DNA from: Kaistella polysaccharea
Lineage (GTDB): Bacteria; Bacteroidota; Bacteroidia; Flavobacteriales; Weeksellaceae
Reading direction: 5' to 3'
NCBI RefSeq assembly: GCF_020410745.1
Contig: NZ_CP084528.1
Location: forward strand, 1-64,000
Length of the DNA stretch: 64,000 nucleotides
Shown here: positions 35,129-45,514 of the stretch, one piece after another
How the letters are laid out: every line of letters starts with the position of its first letter
Numbering within the stretch: the stretch's first letter is position 1
The notes under the pieces: generated by a model
Told to the model about the DNA's origin: nothing
What the model saw: only the letters and a program-made list of their open reading frames with translations
Database searches by the model: none
Translations under genes and position numbers: made by a program

Positions 35129-36442
35129 CTAATATCTATAGTATTCAGGTTTAAAAGGACCTTCAACTGTTACTCCAATATATTTTGCTTGATCTGGAGT
35201 TAAAGTTTCCAATTCTACACCTAATTTTTTCAGGTGTAAAGCAGCCACTTTTTCGTCCAAATGTTTTGGTAAAGTGTAGACTTCATTTCCGTATGCTTCA
35301 TTATTGGTCCACAATTCAATTTGTGCTAATGTTTGGTTGGTAAATGAATTACTCATCACAAAACTAGGGTGACCAGTTGCACAACCTAAGTTGACCAAAC
35401 GGCCTTCTGCTAAAATGATGATTTCTTTCCCGTCGATATTGTAAACATCAACCTGTGGTTTTACTTCGTATTTTGCATCGCTGTAATTTTTGTTTAACCA
35501 CGCCATGTCGAGCTCATTATCAAAATGTCCGATATTACACACGATGGTTTTATCTTTCATTTTTTTGAAATGCTCACCTCTAACAATATTAAAGTTCCCA
35601 GTTGTGGTAATAATAATATCAGCATTTTCTACGACAGAATCTAGTTTTTTAACTTCAAAACCTTCCATTGCGGCTTGTAAAGCACAGATTGGATCAATTT
35701 CCGTCACGGTAACAATTGAGCCAGCGCCTCTGAAAGAAGCGGCAGTCCCTTTACCAACATCACCAAATCCACAAACTACGACTCTTTTCCCTGCCAACAT
35801 AATATCGGTAGCTCTTCTTATCGCGTCAACAGCAGATTCTCTACAACCGTATTTGTTATCGAATTTTGATTTTGTAACCGAATCATTTACGTTAATTGCA
35901 GGCATCACCAATGTTCCATTCTGCATTCTTTCGTATAATCGGTGAACTCCAGTTGTGGTTTCCTCGGAAAGTCCTTTTATTTCAGCGGTTAATTCAGGGT
36001 ATTTATCGAAAACCAAGTTGGTTAAATCGCCACCATCATCTAAGATGAGGTTTAATGGTTTTCTGTCTTCACCAAAAAATACCGTTTGTTCGATACACCA
36101 TTCGAATTCCTCTTCAGTCATTCCTTTCCAGGCGTAAACTGGAATTCCAGCAGCAGCAATTGCCGCAGCGGCGTGATCTTGAGTAGAGAAAATATTACAA
36201 GACGACCAGGTAACGTCTGCACCAAGGGCAACTAACGTTTCGATTAAAACCGCAGTTTGAATAGTCATGTGAAGACAACCTGCGATTCTTGCTCCTTTTA
36301 AAGGTTGAGCGGGACCGTATTCTTCACGAATTGCCATTAATCCTGGCATTTCAGCTTCCGCCAGATTAATTTCTTTTCTGCCGTATTCGGCTAATGAAAT
36401 GTCCTTAACTTTATAAGGAACGTATTGTGTTTTGGTTTCCAT
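35129..36442 (-). CDS. ahcY: Adenosylhomocysteinase
   Basis: Cytoplasmic NAD-dependent enzyme that splits S-adenosylhomocysteine to adenosine and homocysteine, relieving product inhibition of methyltransferases. Family marks include [21 protein letters not shown], the NAD loop [12 protein letters not shown] near residue 225, and [17 protein letters not shown] near residue 352, ending PFKPEYYRY. Length 437 residues is normal. A -7 box lies 19 bases upstream. Monocistronic. Confidence 0.97.
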   Translation of the reverse strand: METKTQYVPYKVKDISLAEYGRKEINLAEAEMPGLMAIREEYGPAQPLKGARIAGCLHMTIQTAVLIETLVALGADVTWSSCNIFSTQDHAAAAIAAAGIPVYAWKGMTEEEFEWCIEQTVFFGEDRKPLNLILDDGGDLTNLVFDKYPELTAEIKGLSEETTTGVHRLYERMQNGTLVMPAINVNDSVTKSKFDNKYGCRESAVDAIRRATDIMLAGKRVVVCGFGDVGKGTAASFRGAGSIVTVTEIDPICALQAAMEGFEVKKLDSVVENADIIITTTGNFNIVRGEHFKKMKDKTIVCNIGHFDNELDMAWLNKNYSDAKYEVKPQVDVYNIDGKEIIILAEGRLVNLGCATGHPSFVMSNSFTNQTLAQIELWTNNEAYGNEVYTLPKHLDEKVAALHLKKLGVELETLTPDQAKYIGVTVEGPFKPEYYRY

Positions 36443-36460
36443 CTAAATTTACAATTTTGG

Positions 36461-36468
36461 CAAAGGTA
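36461..36468 (-). promoter_or_regulatory. ahcY -7 promoter box TACCTTTG
   Basis: An exact TAnnTTTG on the minus strand, 19 bases before the ahcY start. Confidence 0.55.
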
Positions 36469-36690
36469 CCGAAAATAACTAAAATTGATTTTACGTTGTC
36501 ACAGATATTACCTATGGTCTCGATTAATGTTTAAATATAGATTTAATTTTTTTTGCGGTGTACCGTGCATTATTGATGTACAAGAAAATCTCTAGAAGAT
36601 ATTTCTGCATGAATTTTCTTCTTTCCATTTAGTTTACCGAAAATAACAGAATCTTGATACTTTTACAAATGAAAGCTCTATAAATATGCG

Positions 36691-37194
36691 TTATTTCGAT
36701 TTCATCTGCTCTTTCTTGACCGGCATCAAAATCGGAATCATTTTACTAACTCCTTGAAGATAAACTTCGGGGTTAGAATTTCCGCGGTGACAAGTGATAC
36801 AATAAACGGTAGTAATTTGTTTCGGTTTTGGATCTGGCACGTGAGGCAGAAAATAATTGGCATTGATGTCATTCGTCATCACCAGCATTCCGCGGGCTAT
36901 TTCCTTATTTAATTTAGAATCAGACGGGAAATCCAGTTTTTCGGGATTGTCTTTTTGTGCACTGTGGCAATGCGCGCAGTCTACACCCAAGGAACTGTTA
37001 AATGTATTCATAACAAACATCAAACTGTCTTTCGTTATGTTCTGTGGCAAAACTTTAAGGTTTTTCCACTCGCCTTTGTTTTCATTTATTGGATGATAGG
37101 TTTTCGTAGAATTGGTTGTTAAAGTGATAATAACACCAATCATTCCCAAGAATCCTACAAAGGATAAAAAGGATTTTAATTTGTTGGTTTTCAT
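36691..37194 (-). CDS. Membrane-anchored c-type cytochrome (reaction-centre cytochrome-like)
   Basis: A 167-residue protein with one N-terminal membrane segment (FLSFVGFLGMIGVIITLTT) that probably anchors it facing the periplasm. Two haem c sites are visible, CAHCH near residue 75 and CITCH near residue 132, with HVPDPKPKQITTVYCITCHRG resembling the multihaem subunit of photosynthetic reaction centres. Only two haems fit this length. The organism is not expected to be photosynthetic, so an electron-transfer role in respiration is inferred. Confidence 0.85.
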   Translation of the reverse strand: MKTNKLKSFLSFVGFLGMIGVIITLTTNSTKTYHPINENKGEWKNLKVLPQNITKDSLMFVMNTFNSSLGVDCAHCHSAQKDNPEKLDFPSDSKLNKEIARGMLVMTNDINANYFLPHVPDPKPKQITTVYCITCHRGNSNPEVYLQGVSKMIPILMPVKKEQMKSK

Positions 37195-37533
37195 GATATT
37201 TTGTGTTTTTAATGGACATCTAAGTTATAAACTATTCATCTATAAACTTGACTAATTTCTAAAAAAGTTTTCAAATCTCTTTGAAATTGAGATGTTTACA
37301 GAAATGAAGATCATTTTTTCAAAACTTGCAAATAAATGTAACGGGTGGTAGAATGGTCATAAAAAAGGTGAGCAAAACACAAAAAACTATTCTTTAACGC
37401 TCCTGGTATTTTCAGTAAATGAGTATCTTTGTTAAAGTACAAAAGGCAGCTTTTAAGAGCATAGGTTTTATGAAAACATCGCAATCTTCTATTTTGTCTC
37501 CCAAACTATAACCGAAATATTCCGATACCAAAT
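37195..37533. other. Gap with a promoter and a 13-codon leader ORF before the PPTase gene
   Basis: A 339-base gap between divergent genes. An exact -7 box TATCTTTG lies at 37424-37431. Downstream an ATG at 37470 opens a 13-codon frame (MKTSQSSILSPKL) ending at 37511, then 22 bases to the PPTase start. The predicted leader is about 100 bases. The short frame may be chance. Nothing else was recognised. Confidence 0.4.
37424..37431 (+). promoter_or_regulatory. -7 promoter box TATCTTTG of the PPTase gene
   Basis: An exact TAnnTTTG about 100 bases before the start codon at 37534. Confidence 0.45.
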
Positions 37534-38145
37534 ATGCCGCTCTACAGAGATTTTTCAGATGATAAGGCCACTATTCTTCTTTGGAAATTTGACGAGACTG
37601 AGAACCTTGATCCCAATATTCTTCTTGAAAAGGAAAATTTTGAAAAGGTGAAGGATTATCATCCCATTAAATTAAAGGAGTTACTTTTGGTGCGTAAAAT
37701 ATTGAAGTCCATTTTACCTGATCACCAGATTCTCTATAAAAATCGGGAGCCATTTCTTTCGCCCCGAGATTACGAAATATCGGTTACCCATTCTTTTCCC
37801 TACGCCGCATTGGCAATTTCGAAAAATAAAATCGGAATCGATATCGAACCTTTCAATTCTAAGATTGTAAGAATTCAACACAAATTTATCAATGAAGAGG
37901 AAACTGAATTTATTGAAAAAAAGAAGGAGATTGCCTATTTGACGGTGATTTGGTCAATCAAAGAAAGTATGTATAAAATTCACCACTCCAATTATTGGTC
38001 ATTAAAAAAGCATTACGAAGTAAAACCATTTAATCTTAATTTTCCTTATAATATTCAGTGCAGAGTGCATGATGAAAATGTATCCGATCTATTTAAGGCA
38101 AGGGTAGAGTTCTTTGAAAATTATTGTTTTACAATCGTTGACTGA
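37534..38145 (+). CDS. 4'-phosphopantetheinyl transferase superfamily protein
   Basis: Transfers the 4'-phosphopantetheine arm of CoA to acyl or peptidyl carrier proteins. The 203-residue chain has the Sfp-type motifs KNKIGIDIEPF (metal-binding Asp and Glu near residues 110-112) and VIWSIKESMYKIH (W-S-x-K-E-x-x-x-K near residue 149), with VTHSFPYAALAIS before them. No carrier-protein or polyketide genes are nearby, so the partner is unknown. Its 3' end overlaps the convergent FUSC gene by 25 bases. Confidence 0.87.
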   Translation: MPLYRDFSDDKATILLWKFDETENLDPNILLEKENFEKVKDYHPIKLKELLLVRKILKSILPDHQILYKNREPFLSPRDYEISVTHSFPYAALAISKNKIGIDIEPFNSKIVRIQHKFINEEETEFIEKKKEIAYLTVIWSIKESMYKIHHSNYWSLKKHYEVKPFNLNFPYNIQCRVHDENVSDLFKARVEFFENYCFTIVD

Positions 38146-40382
38146 AGTTCGGGATCCAAATTTTCTGCAACCTTTCGCTGTTCTTTTGCAACGTCGTAAA
38201 TGAGTTCCAGAATCTCTTTTAAATTTTTCAGCTCGGTCAGATGACTGATTTTATTCGGATCGCGTCGGTCAAAAAATTCATTTTCCTGAAGCTCTTTTTT
38301 ACGGTTTTCTAAGAGTTTTTCTACTGAATCGTCGGGTTCCAATTTGCTTTCCAGTAAAATATTCTGGTCTGCACTTTTCTGATTGAGAAGTAAATTCGTA
38401 CGCTGCAATTCGGCTGAAATCTTAAGATCCCAACTGTTAAAATCAATTTCAGAATAATTTTCTGCATTAACGGAATATTGCGAAAATGACGCGATATAAG
38501 CTGTAATAAGGTGCGAGGTAATAACGAACTGATGCAGATGTTCCAGTTTTTTCTGTTGATTTTTCGGATCAGAAAGCATTCGCTGAAAATTATCGGATAA
38601 GTTGGCCAAATCGATAATCGCATTTTTTCTACTGAGTTTATAATCCTGCGTTCCCACGGACTCCTTTTTGAAGTACGCCATCGCGGCCGAATAATAACTA
38701 AAATTACTTTCTGCAGACCTTTTCATGAAGTCTAAATTTTTGGTATGTTCCCAAACCGGAAGCACAAAATAAGAAACTACGAATGCTACGATTCCCGCAA
38801 TGACAGTATCTAAGACCCGATCTTTAAAAATGATATTTAAATTCCCAGGTTTTAAAATGTTAAAGGCCAGGAATACGTAAATTGTCATAAAGAAAACGGC
38901 CCAGGAATATTTGGTTTTCAGAAAGGTGAAACACAAAATCATGGTCGATAGAAAAAGGAAAAAGAGTACATTTTGATTGTTGATAAAGTAGATCATCGCA
39001 TAAGCGACCAATGCGCCAGCAACAGTTCCGTACAACCGCAAAAGGTTACGGTGTTTCGTTGTAGCGTATGCAGGTTTCAGGATGGCAACAATGGTAATGA
39101 ACACCCAGTAGGAGTGCCCGATTCCTAAAAATTCCAGCTGAGAAATAAAGTAACCGACCACCAATGCCACTGTAATTCGGATCGCGTGGCGGAAATGAGA
39201 CGATTTGAGAGAGAAATTGGTTAATAGAATTTTGCTGTTTAGTTTCTCATCCGCAGTTACAAATTTTTGATAATCAAGACCTGTAGAAAGGCTTTTTGCC
39301 AGTTTTTGATCCTGACTGAAAACCTTGTAGATGGTTTTTATTTCATCTGAAATTCCGGTGATCCGGTTTAATATCAATCGAAGCGTCATAAAATCGCCCA
39401 AAGTGTCGGAAGTCAGTTTGCTATTTCGAAGGTCAAAATATTCATTATAAATATTCTCCAGCAATTCGTCGATATTTCGCAGGGGTTTTGCTTTGCCTCC
39501 ACTTTGCAAGGCGATTCCGATATTGGTCATTTCCTCCGAAAGTTTCTGCAGATAATCACCCAGAGAAAAAAGAAAACCAGTCGCGCCGAAATTTTCTTGA
39601 ACTTTCCGATAATCACTTTCAGAAGTCATTAATTTTTCGTGTAAATCGATGGAATTTAAAAACATCAACATCAATAATCTACTCGTCGTGGTCGACTCAT
39701 TCACTATTTTACGCGTTTTAAAAACGGTTTCCCGTGTTTCTTCCTGCAAATTTTTAATTGAAATTTGCTGAGAAATCATCTGGGAGTAAAGGTTGTCGAA
39801 ATTCGGATCTTTAAAATAAAATTTAGATTTTAAAGAAAGATATTTTGCCAGTTCCAAATAGTTCTCGCCAATCATCTGTCCCGCCAGTTTGTACGGTTGA
39901 ATTTTAGAAACTACCAGAAATATGAGAAAATAGCAGATAGAACCCGCTAAAAATATCAGGGAACTTTTAATAATATTTCCGCCCGTTAAATGTCCGTCGA
40001 TGAAAATTCCCAGCACGACCAGCGAAAGCGAACCTACTGCAGCAAGTCGCTGACCATAAACACCGATCATGGTGAAAAAGATTCCAAAAATTATTATTTC
40101 GGGATAAATTAAAAGGGGATAATTTTTTATAGAACTGGCAACAAGAGCCACGATGAAAAATGAAACGATTGCTAAGATTAGCGCGTTTCTTCGTCGAATG
40201 TAAGGTCCGGCCTGATCGGTTAAACCTACAAAACTGGTTGCTAGCGGGAAAAGAAAATATTCCTTCAGCAAACCAAAGTGCGCCAAAATAAGACTTGGTA
40301 AAACAATTGCGACTGAAATGCGCACGGCCGAGTAAATAGACTGGCTGGTGGCAAATTTTTTCAATTCAGTAGCGTAATTCAT
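38121..40382 (-). CDS. FUSC family membrane protein (YccS/YhfK-like)
   Basis: A 753-residue inner-membrane protein with two clusters of hydrophobic helices, residues ~20-160 and ~395-540, each followed by a soluble helical region. This duplicated layout is the FUSC/YccS architecture, related to aromatic acid exporters. The second cluster holds HSYWVFITIVAILKPAYATTKHRNLLRLYGTVAGAL, a clear family block. The substrate is unknown. Residues 560-753 are charged and cytoplasmic. It follows porV after a weak terminator. Confidence 0.88.
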   Translation of the reverse strand: MNYATELKKFATSQSIYSAVRISVAIVLPSLILAHFGLLKEYFLFPLATSFVGLTDQAGPYIRRRNALILAIVSFFIVALVASSIKNYPLLIYPEIIIFGIFFTMIGVYGQRLAAVGSLSLVVLGIFIDGHLTGGNIIKSSLIFLAGSICYFLIFLVVSKIQPYKLAGQMIGENYLELAKYLSLKSKFYFKDPNFDNLYSQMISQQISIKNLQEETRETVFKTRKIVNESTTTSRLLMLMFLNSIDLHEKLMTSESDYRKVQENFGATGFLFSLGDYLQKLSEEMTNIGIALQSGGKAKPLRNIDELLENIYNEYFDLRNSKLTSDTLGDFMTLRLILNRITGISDEIKTIYKVFSQDQKLAKSLSTGLDYQKFVTADEKLNSKILLTNFSLKSSHFRHAIRITVALVVGYFISQLEFLGIGHSYWVFITIVAILKPAYATTKHRNLLRLYGTVAGALVAYAMIYFINNQNVLFFLFLSTMILCFTFLKTKYSWAVFFMTIYVFLAFNILKPGNLNIIFKDRVLDTVIAGIVAFVVSYFVLPVWEHTKNLDFMKRSAESNFSYYSAAMAYFKKESVGTQDYKLSRKNAIIDLANLSDNFQRMLSDPKNQQKKLEHLHQFVITSHLITAYIASFSQYSVNAENYSEIDFNSWDLKISAELQRTNLLLNQKSADQNILLESKLEPDDSVEKLLENRKKELQENEFFDRRDPNKISHLTELKNLKEILELIYDVAKEQRKVAENLDPELQSTIVKQ

Positions 40383-40404
40383 GACACAAAATTAAGCTTT
40401 TAAG

Positions 40405-40440
40405 TCAAAAAAAAGCCTCAAAAAAATTTGAGACCTTTTA
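40405..40440 (-). terminator. Terminator after porV (minus strand)
   Basis: A CTCAAA/TTTGAG core stem (40417-40422 with 40427-40432) with partial outer pairing, followed on the minus strand by a run of T. It is weaker than the other hairpins. Confidence 0.45.
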
Positions 40441-40458
40441 ATAAATATTTTATAAATT

Positions 40459-41595
40459 TTAGTAATCCTGCGAATTCGAAGATTCTTCTCCAATGTTCCA
40501 GGTTAAACCGAATCTTAATGTATTGTCTAAGGCAGAATTAATTTTAGAAGTGTTTATAAGATACGACATATCTAAGCCAAACGACTGGTATTTCAATCCT
40601 ACACCAACAGTTGCATATTGTCTGCCACCTTGTTCCGGACTTTCCTGGAAATAACCAGTTCGCAATGCAAAAGCGTTGTCATATTCATATTCCAATGCGC
40701 CGCTAATCATGGTGCTTTTTGGATTGCTGAATGACTTACCGATTCCTTCAATTACCGCTACATTGGGAACATTCCCTGTATTATCAGGACCTGGGACCAA
40801 TAACTTTGACGCTTCAAAATTAATACCCACTCTGTTCAGATCATCAATATATAAATCGTATCCAGCTCCTATTCTAGCCATGGTCGGAAGGTAAGATCTT
40901 GATTCTTCGTCACCGGTATAATCCAGTCTAGGACCTAAGTTTTGAATGGCAAATCCTCCACGCGCACGACCTTCATAATCACCAAATGAATCGTGTTTTT
41001 CAGACATAAAATATCCAGAAACGTCGACTGCAAATGAGTTTGCTGGTTTTAAAGTATTGTCAGAACCAATCCCGCCTGACAAATCTGATCGGATATATCG
41101 ACCTGTAACGGCCATAGAGTAGTAGTCAGATAATTTTAGTCCATAAGCAACATCAAATGAAAATTCATTGGGTTTTACTGTGCCTCCTTGTTGAATTTCT
41201 CCACCGATAAAACTGGTAAGATCTACAGATCCCATGTTAAAATAGTAAATACTTGCAGAAATGGTAGACCGCTCTTCTTCCCCCAAAAACTGATGATACG
41301 CGCCGTACAAAAGAAAAACATCGTTTGTAAGTTTACTCATATAAGGCGTATAAGTAACCCCGATCGCTGAGGTCGTTTTGCTGAAAGGATATTTTGCAGC
41401 ATTCCAAAACTGAGAAAAAGCATCACTGGTTGTCGCAACTCCCTGATCACCCATTCCACCTGCGCGAGCGTCAGGAGAAATCCGTAGGAAGGGTGCGCCC
41501 GTAAGCACAGGCTGAATGTTGCTAATCTGCTGCCCGTAAGCTAACATGCCTATTCCCAGTCCCAATCCTAAAAATACTTTTTTAGTTATTTCCAT
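40459..41595 (-). CDS. porV: Type IX secretion outer membrane protein PorV
   Basis: A 378-residue FadL-like beta-barrel that shuttles T9SS cargo from the translocon to the PorU attachment complex. The signal peptide is followed by PVLTGAPFLRISPDARAGGMGDQGVATTSDAFSQFWNAAKYPF, the conserved PorV N-terminus. Later barrel strands include RTGYFQESPEQGGRQYATVGVGLKYQSFGLDMSYLI. It starts 22 bases after porU, so the two are one operon, matching the porU-porV pair of Flavobacterium johnsoniae. Confidence 0.93.
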   Translation of the reverse strand: MEITKKVFLGLGLGIGMLAYGQQISNIQPVLTGAPFLRISPDARAGGMGDQGVATTSDAFSQFWNAAKYPFSKTTSAIGVTYTPYMSKLTNDVFLLYGAYHQFLGEEERSTISASIYYFNMGSVDLTSFIGGEIQQGGTVKPNEFSFDVAYGLKLSDYYSMAVTGRYIRSDLSGGIGSDNTLKPANSFAVDVSGYFMSEKHDSFGDYEGRARGGFAIQNLGPRLDYTGDEESRSYLPTMARIGAGYDLYIDDLNRVGINFEASKLLVPGPDNTGNVPNVAVIEGIGKSFSNPKSTMISGALEYEYDNAFALRTGYFQESPEQGGRQYATVGVGLKYQSFGLDMSYLINTSKINSALDNTLRFGLTWNIGEESSNSQDY

Positions 41596-41617
41596 ATACT
41601 AGTTTTTAACGTTTATT

Positions 41618-44600
41618 TTATTTTAATAAAACCATTTTTTCAACTGCGGTGGCGCTTCCTTTACATTTATCCTGATTTTGACTGCGCGCATAAATTTTAA
41701 ATATATAAGTGCCTTTTCCTACAGCGTCACCAAAATCATCGTTTCCGTCCCATTCTATCGCAGTTCGAGGTGTTCTAAAACCCTGAAAAAACGGTTCAGC
41801 AGATACCATTGTACTTATTGTTCTAACCAATTTCCCCGTGATGGTATAAATCTGAACATTGACATCTAGAAGATCGTCACAATTATGTTCAAATTGTACA
41901 TACGTTTTATCAGTAAAAGGATTCGGCCAATTTAACAATTTATTAACAACTAAATTTTGATTGGTTTCATCCTTAACTATAAAGTTTAACGTGGTCGTGG
42001 TAGAATTATTGTTGATGTCCCAAACTTTAAAAGTAATCTGATGTTCACCCGGTGTAAGGTTTCGAAAAGGATAACTTACATTTCCTTTCTGATAATCGGA
42101 TAAGGCAGGGTTCGTACACCCATTTCCATCACCTGAAAAATAGAAGTCATTGAGGACTACCGTTTCTATAATTTTGCCATCAAGTATCACCGTAACGTCG
42201 TGGCCAATTCCGGACCCCGTTGAATTTATTCCCGTATTATCGGTAACACAAGCTAAGAGTAAAGGGTTCTGATCGGTAATTCCGCCATCCGCAAAATTGA
42301 TATTATTTAGAAATAATCGCACTTTCGGTGGATCCTGATCATTGATTCCTTCGGGATTAATTCCGCCTATTTTTTGTACTTGATTTTCGAAAACATCAAA
42401 TATTTTATTATCAGCATAAACCAACATTCTACCGTTCCCGTCTTCATAATTAATGTCTTTCGGAACATAAAATTCTACAGTAAATTCGCCATTGGTCGCA
42501 ATTCCAGATGATTTTACTATTGGGCTGCCTTCTTCAGTGTACGTTAATACAGGATTTAGTCTAGCATCACCATCGTTATTAAGTGTCTTCTTTTGAAGTC
42601 TTTTGTCAAAAATATTGATGGCGACTCGGCCGTTGAAATTGGTGTCCACGGTTCCGTTAGCTTTATTGACGTGGCCTTTAACTTTTACAAAATCCAGAGC
42701 GCGAAGTTTTCCTTTAATGGGAGAATCTATATCGTCGATGGCGATTAATCTTTGCGGGCGACTTAATTTCATTGCGGGATCACCGAGGTAATTCACTTTT
42801 AGGTGATCTGAGGAAGGTCCTTTCTCGATCTTAGCTTGTAAAAAGGAATCACCCAGATTTAAGAAGTCGTCCTGATTCAATTCAAATAAATGTTTTGTAA
42901 AAAGGGTAGTAAATTCCTCACCATAGCTTACGCCGATTGCTCTACTAGACGTAATCATCGTAGCAGCGCCACCTTGTTTCAATTTAATGACCTGTTCTCC
43001 TGCCGAATAGGTGCCTGGATCATCCCACAACGTAAATTCACAAGTAATGGTAGAAACGAGCGGGAAACGAGAGTACACATTATTATAATTGCTGAAGTTC
43101 TGAATTTGATCGATCGTTAAAACCCGTTCCTGCGCCCAACCATTAATTCCGCCGTGTCCGAAATAAAAGAGGTAAAGACTGTTGCCAACATCATTTGAAA
43201 TGGCTTGGTTAACCTGCGGATAGCGTTGTCCACCAGCCGAAGTTTCTGCCGGGAAAGCATCCAGATATAATTTACGAATGTTGTACTCGCTTCGTGTGCC
43301 TTTTTCAAAAACGTTGACTAATGATGCGTTCATGGTGTTGTGAAATGGCGTACCATTATCGGCATCGTCATCAACAACAAAATCTAATTTCATGCGCCAT
43401 TCACCGAATGGAGTTGACTGTCCATCCAAAGCATTGTAGTAGGCTAAAGTTTTGTCTATGAGGAGTTTCGCTTCTTGAAGGTTTGCGGCCGGCAAGCGTC
43501 CGATCGGTAAATCAGGAAGTGTGGAGGAAAGTACAGTTGCAGTTCGCGTCTGCGGACTTGTCATTACAAAATAATCATCGGTAACAAAGGAGTCGGTATA
43601 ATTGCCACTTTCTTCACTTTGATAACTTGGGACGACATCAGATCCAGGATGATTTTTACCTTTAAAATCGTAAGAGGTATCGCCCAGAAGAAAAACGTAT
43701 TTTAAATTTTTTCCCGCGTTAAGTTTCGTCACAAAATCTCTAATTCCGGTAATGTCTTTGCTTCCGCTACTGAATTCATTATAAACTTTATTAATATCAA
43801 CAACCGAAACATTGTATTTTCCTTCATAAAATTTTGCCAGCCTTTGTGCCTGACCCATCATTTCCGGAACAGTTAACATTAAATAATTAATATTTTGAAG
43901 ACCTGATAAATCCTGATTATCAATCTTTCCGACAAATAAGGGAGTGTACGCTTCAACATTTTTAAAAGCCACAAACTCATTCGTAAATTGCGGATCAGCA
44001 GCGAGGTATGAAAAATTAAAAGTTGCGCCACTAGATTTGTTCAGTTTCTTTTTTGCATTTGTAGGATCTGAAACTTCCCAAATCTGATCAATACCGCTGG
44101 CATCTGCAAAGCTAAAAGTATATTTCGTGTCGCTACCTTCCGCTATATCATAGCTGCGGAAATTCATCTGAGTATTATTGAATTTTAAATCTTCTTTGTA
44201 CTGCACTTCCGCATAATCGAAGTAAAATTTGCCATTCGGATTGCTCGAAGTATCTGGAATATAATTAAAGTTAAGCTGATTCCCCTGCAAATTGGTAGCT
44301 ATTCCTGAGTACACTAAAGGCGTAAATTCTCGACGATCTCCAGCGCCAAGCGTAAAAGTTCTTTCATTTTGATTGTTCAGGTTGACCGTTATTTTATTTC
44401 CCTGCGATTGGTAAGCGATGGTTCGGCTTCGAAATTTAATAATATCTGTAGATTGAATTGGCGAGTTGGTAGTGAACGTAAGTGTTTTGTTTCCACTAAA
44501 AGGATCGCCAGCCCAAATTCTACCAATTTTCATCAGATTGAATTTCTCCTCATTAATATATTGAAATGCGTCGTATCTCGTGATGAGTGTCGCGTTTATT

Positions 44601-45514
44601 TCCTGATTATCTTCCTGAACTCTTTTTCCGGGTCCTTTATCAAAATTAATGAAGTAATACGCAAAATCCTCGTAGATATTGATCACATTGGCAGATGCAT
44701 CTGTTCGCGTTTCTATTCTTTTATTTGCGGTACTATTAGAATTTGTCGCGGTTTTGTACAGATTAAAGCCGTGGGGTCCCTGCGCATAAAAAAGAGCATA
44801 GTCATCTTCATTCCAAGCTCCGTCATCTTCACCAATAACTTGTATTGGATTTTCCTGAAGACCATCGTATCGAAAATCTTGGTTATGTTCAGGTAACATG
44901 ACGCCGCCATTTCCGTACACTCGAAAATTCTTCGGATTTATATTGGTGGGATTTATTCCATTATCGCGAAGAAACTTCGACGTTATTTTAAAAATACCCG
45001 ATTTATCTACTTTAATTTTATAAAATGTACCCGATTTCAGAGGATTTTCAGAACTGAAATATTTTGCCGAGCTGATCTTTGCCGTTTCTTTATTAGAGTC
45101 ATCAATTATAGTAAAGGAAATAAGTCGGGAAATTATCCCATTCTCAAATTTTAAAGCTTCAACGCGAAAATTAGTAGTTTTCTCCCCAGAATAAGGATCG
45201 GTATAGTAACTAACTTCAAATTTATTTTCCGTTGGTAAATTGTAATATTGAATATCAAAAAGATTTTTTGACGAAATTTTCTCCCAAACTAAATTAGAGA
45301 TACTTTTTTGTGATCCGGTAAAAGGTTCTTTAAATCTGAATGAAACACTGCCATCTTCATAAGAAAATCCTTTTTCCTTGAAAAAAGGAACGGTATATTT
45401 TTCAGTGCCGTAGTCGATAATCGACTTTCCTTCCCAAGTTATTTTAACCGTTTGTGAATAAATTCCAACATTCCACAGAAAGATAAGAAATAGTGTTAAA
45501 AAGCGTTTCATCAA
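41618..45514 (-). CDS. porU: Type IX secretion sortase PorU (C25 peptidase)
   Basis: A 1298-residue cell-surface cysteine peptidase that removes the C-terminal signal from T9SS cargo and attaches it. A signal peptide (TLFLIFLWNVGIYSQ) and an Ig-like propart come first. The gingipain-type domain runs from about residue 560 to 920; the catalytic dyad is likely H787 in FYFGHGGINGW and C825 in TITCEFTLW. A C-terminal signal-like domain (LLNWPNPFTDKTYVQFEHN ... GTYIFKIYA) closes the protein, as in known PorU. Divergent from gldJ. Confidence 0.94.
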   Translation of the reverse strand: MMKRFLTLFLIFLWNVGIYSQTVKITWEGKSIIDYGTEKYTVPFFKEKGFSYEDGSVSFRFKEPFTGSQKSISNLVWEKISSKNLFDIQYYNLPTENKFEVSYYTDPYSGEKTTNFRVEALKFENGIISRLISFTIIDDSNKETAKISSAKYFSSENPLKSGTFYKIKVDKSGIFKITSKFLRDNGINPTNINPKNFRVYGNGGVMLPEHNQDFRYDGLQENPIQVIGEDDGAWNEDDYALFYAQGPHGFNLYKTATNSNSTANKRIETRTDASANVINIYEDFAYYFINFDKGPGKRVQEDNQEINATLITRYDAFQYINEEKFNLMKIGRIWAGDPFSGNKTLTFTTNSPIQSTDIIKFRSRTIAYQSQGNKITVNLNNQNERTFTLGAGDRREFTPLVYSGIATNLQGNQLNFNYIPDTSSNPNGKFYFDYAEVQYKEDLKFNNTQMNFRSYDIAEGSDTKYTFSFADASGIDQIWEVSDPTNAKKKLNKSSGATFNFSYLAADPQFTNEFVAFKNVEAYTPLFVGKIDNQDLSGLQNINYLMLTVPEMMGQAQRLAKFYEGKYNVSVVDINKVYNEFSSGSKDITGIRDFVTKLNAGKNLKYVFLLGDTSYDFKGKNHPGSDVVPSYQSEESGNYTDSFVTDDYFVMTSPQTRTATVLSSTLPDLPIGRLPAANLQEAKLLIDKTLAYYNALDGQSTPFGEWRMKLDFVVDDDADNGTPFHNTMNASLVNVFEKGTRSEYNIRKLYLDAFPAETSAGGQRYPQVNQAISNDVGNSLYLFYFGHGGINGWAQERVLTIDQIQNFSNYNNVYSRFPLVSTITCEFTLWDDPGTYSAGEQVIKLKQGGAATMITSSRAIGVSYGEEFTTLFTKHLFELNQDDFLNLGDSFLQAKIEKGPSSDHLKVNYLGDPAMKLSRPQRLIAIDDIDSPIKGKLRALDFVKVKGHVNKANGTVDTNFNGRVAINIFDKRLQKKTLNNDGDARLNPVLTYTEEGSPIVKSSGIATNGEFTVEFYVPKDINYEDGNGRMLVYADNKIFDVFENQVQKIGGINPEGINDQDPPKVRLFLNNINFADGGITDQNPLLLACVTDNTGINSTGSGIGHDVTVILDGKIIETVVLNDFYFSGDGNGCTNPALSDYQKGNVSYPFRNLTPGEHQITFKVWDINNNSTTTTLNFIVKDETNQNLVVNKLLNWPNPFTDKTYVQFEHNCDDLLDVNVQIYTITGKLVRTISTMVSAEPFFQGFRTPRTAIEWDGNDDFGDAVGKGTYIFKIYARSQNQDKCKGSATAVEKMVLLK

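Noticed and set aside
35490-35945. 151-codon plus-strand frame inside ahcY
   Set aside because: It is antisense to a highly conserved enzyme and has no promoter or recognisable protein.
44369-44896. 175-codon plus-strand frame inside porU
   Set aside because: It is the opposite strand of the well-supported PorU gene, with no domain and no start signal.
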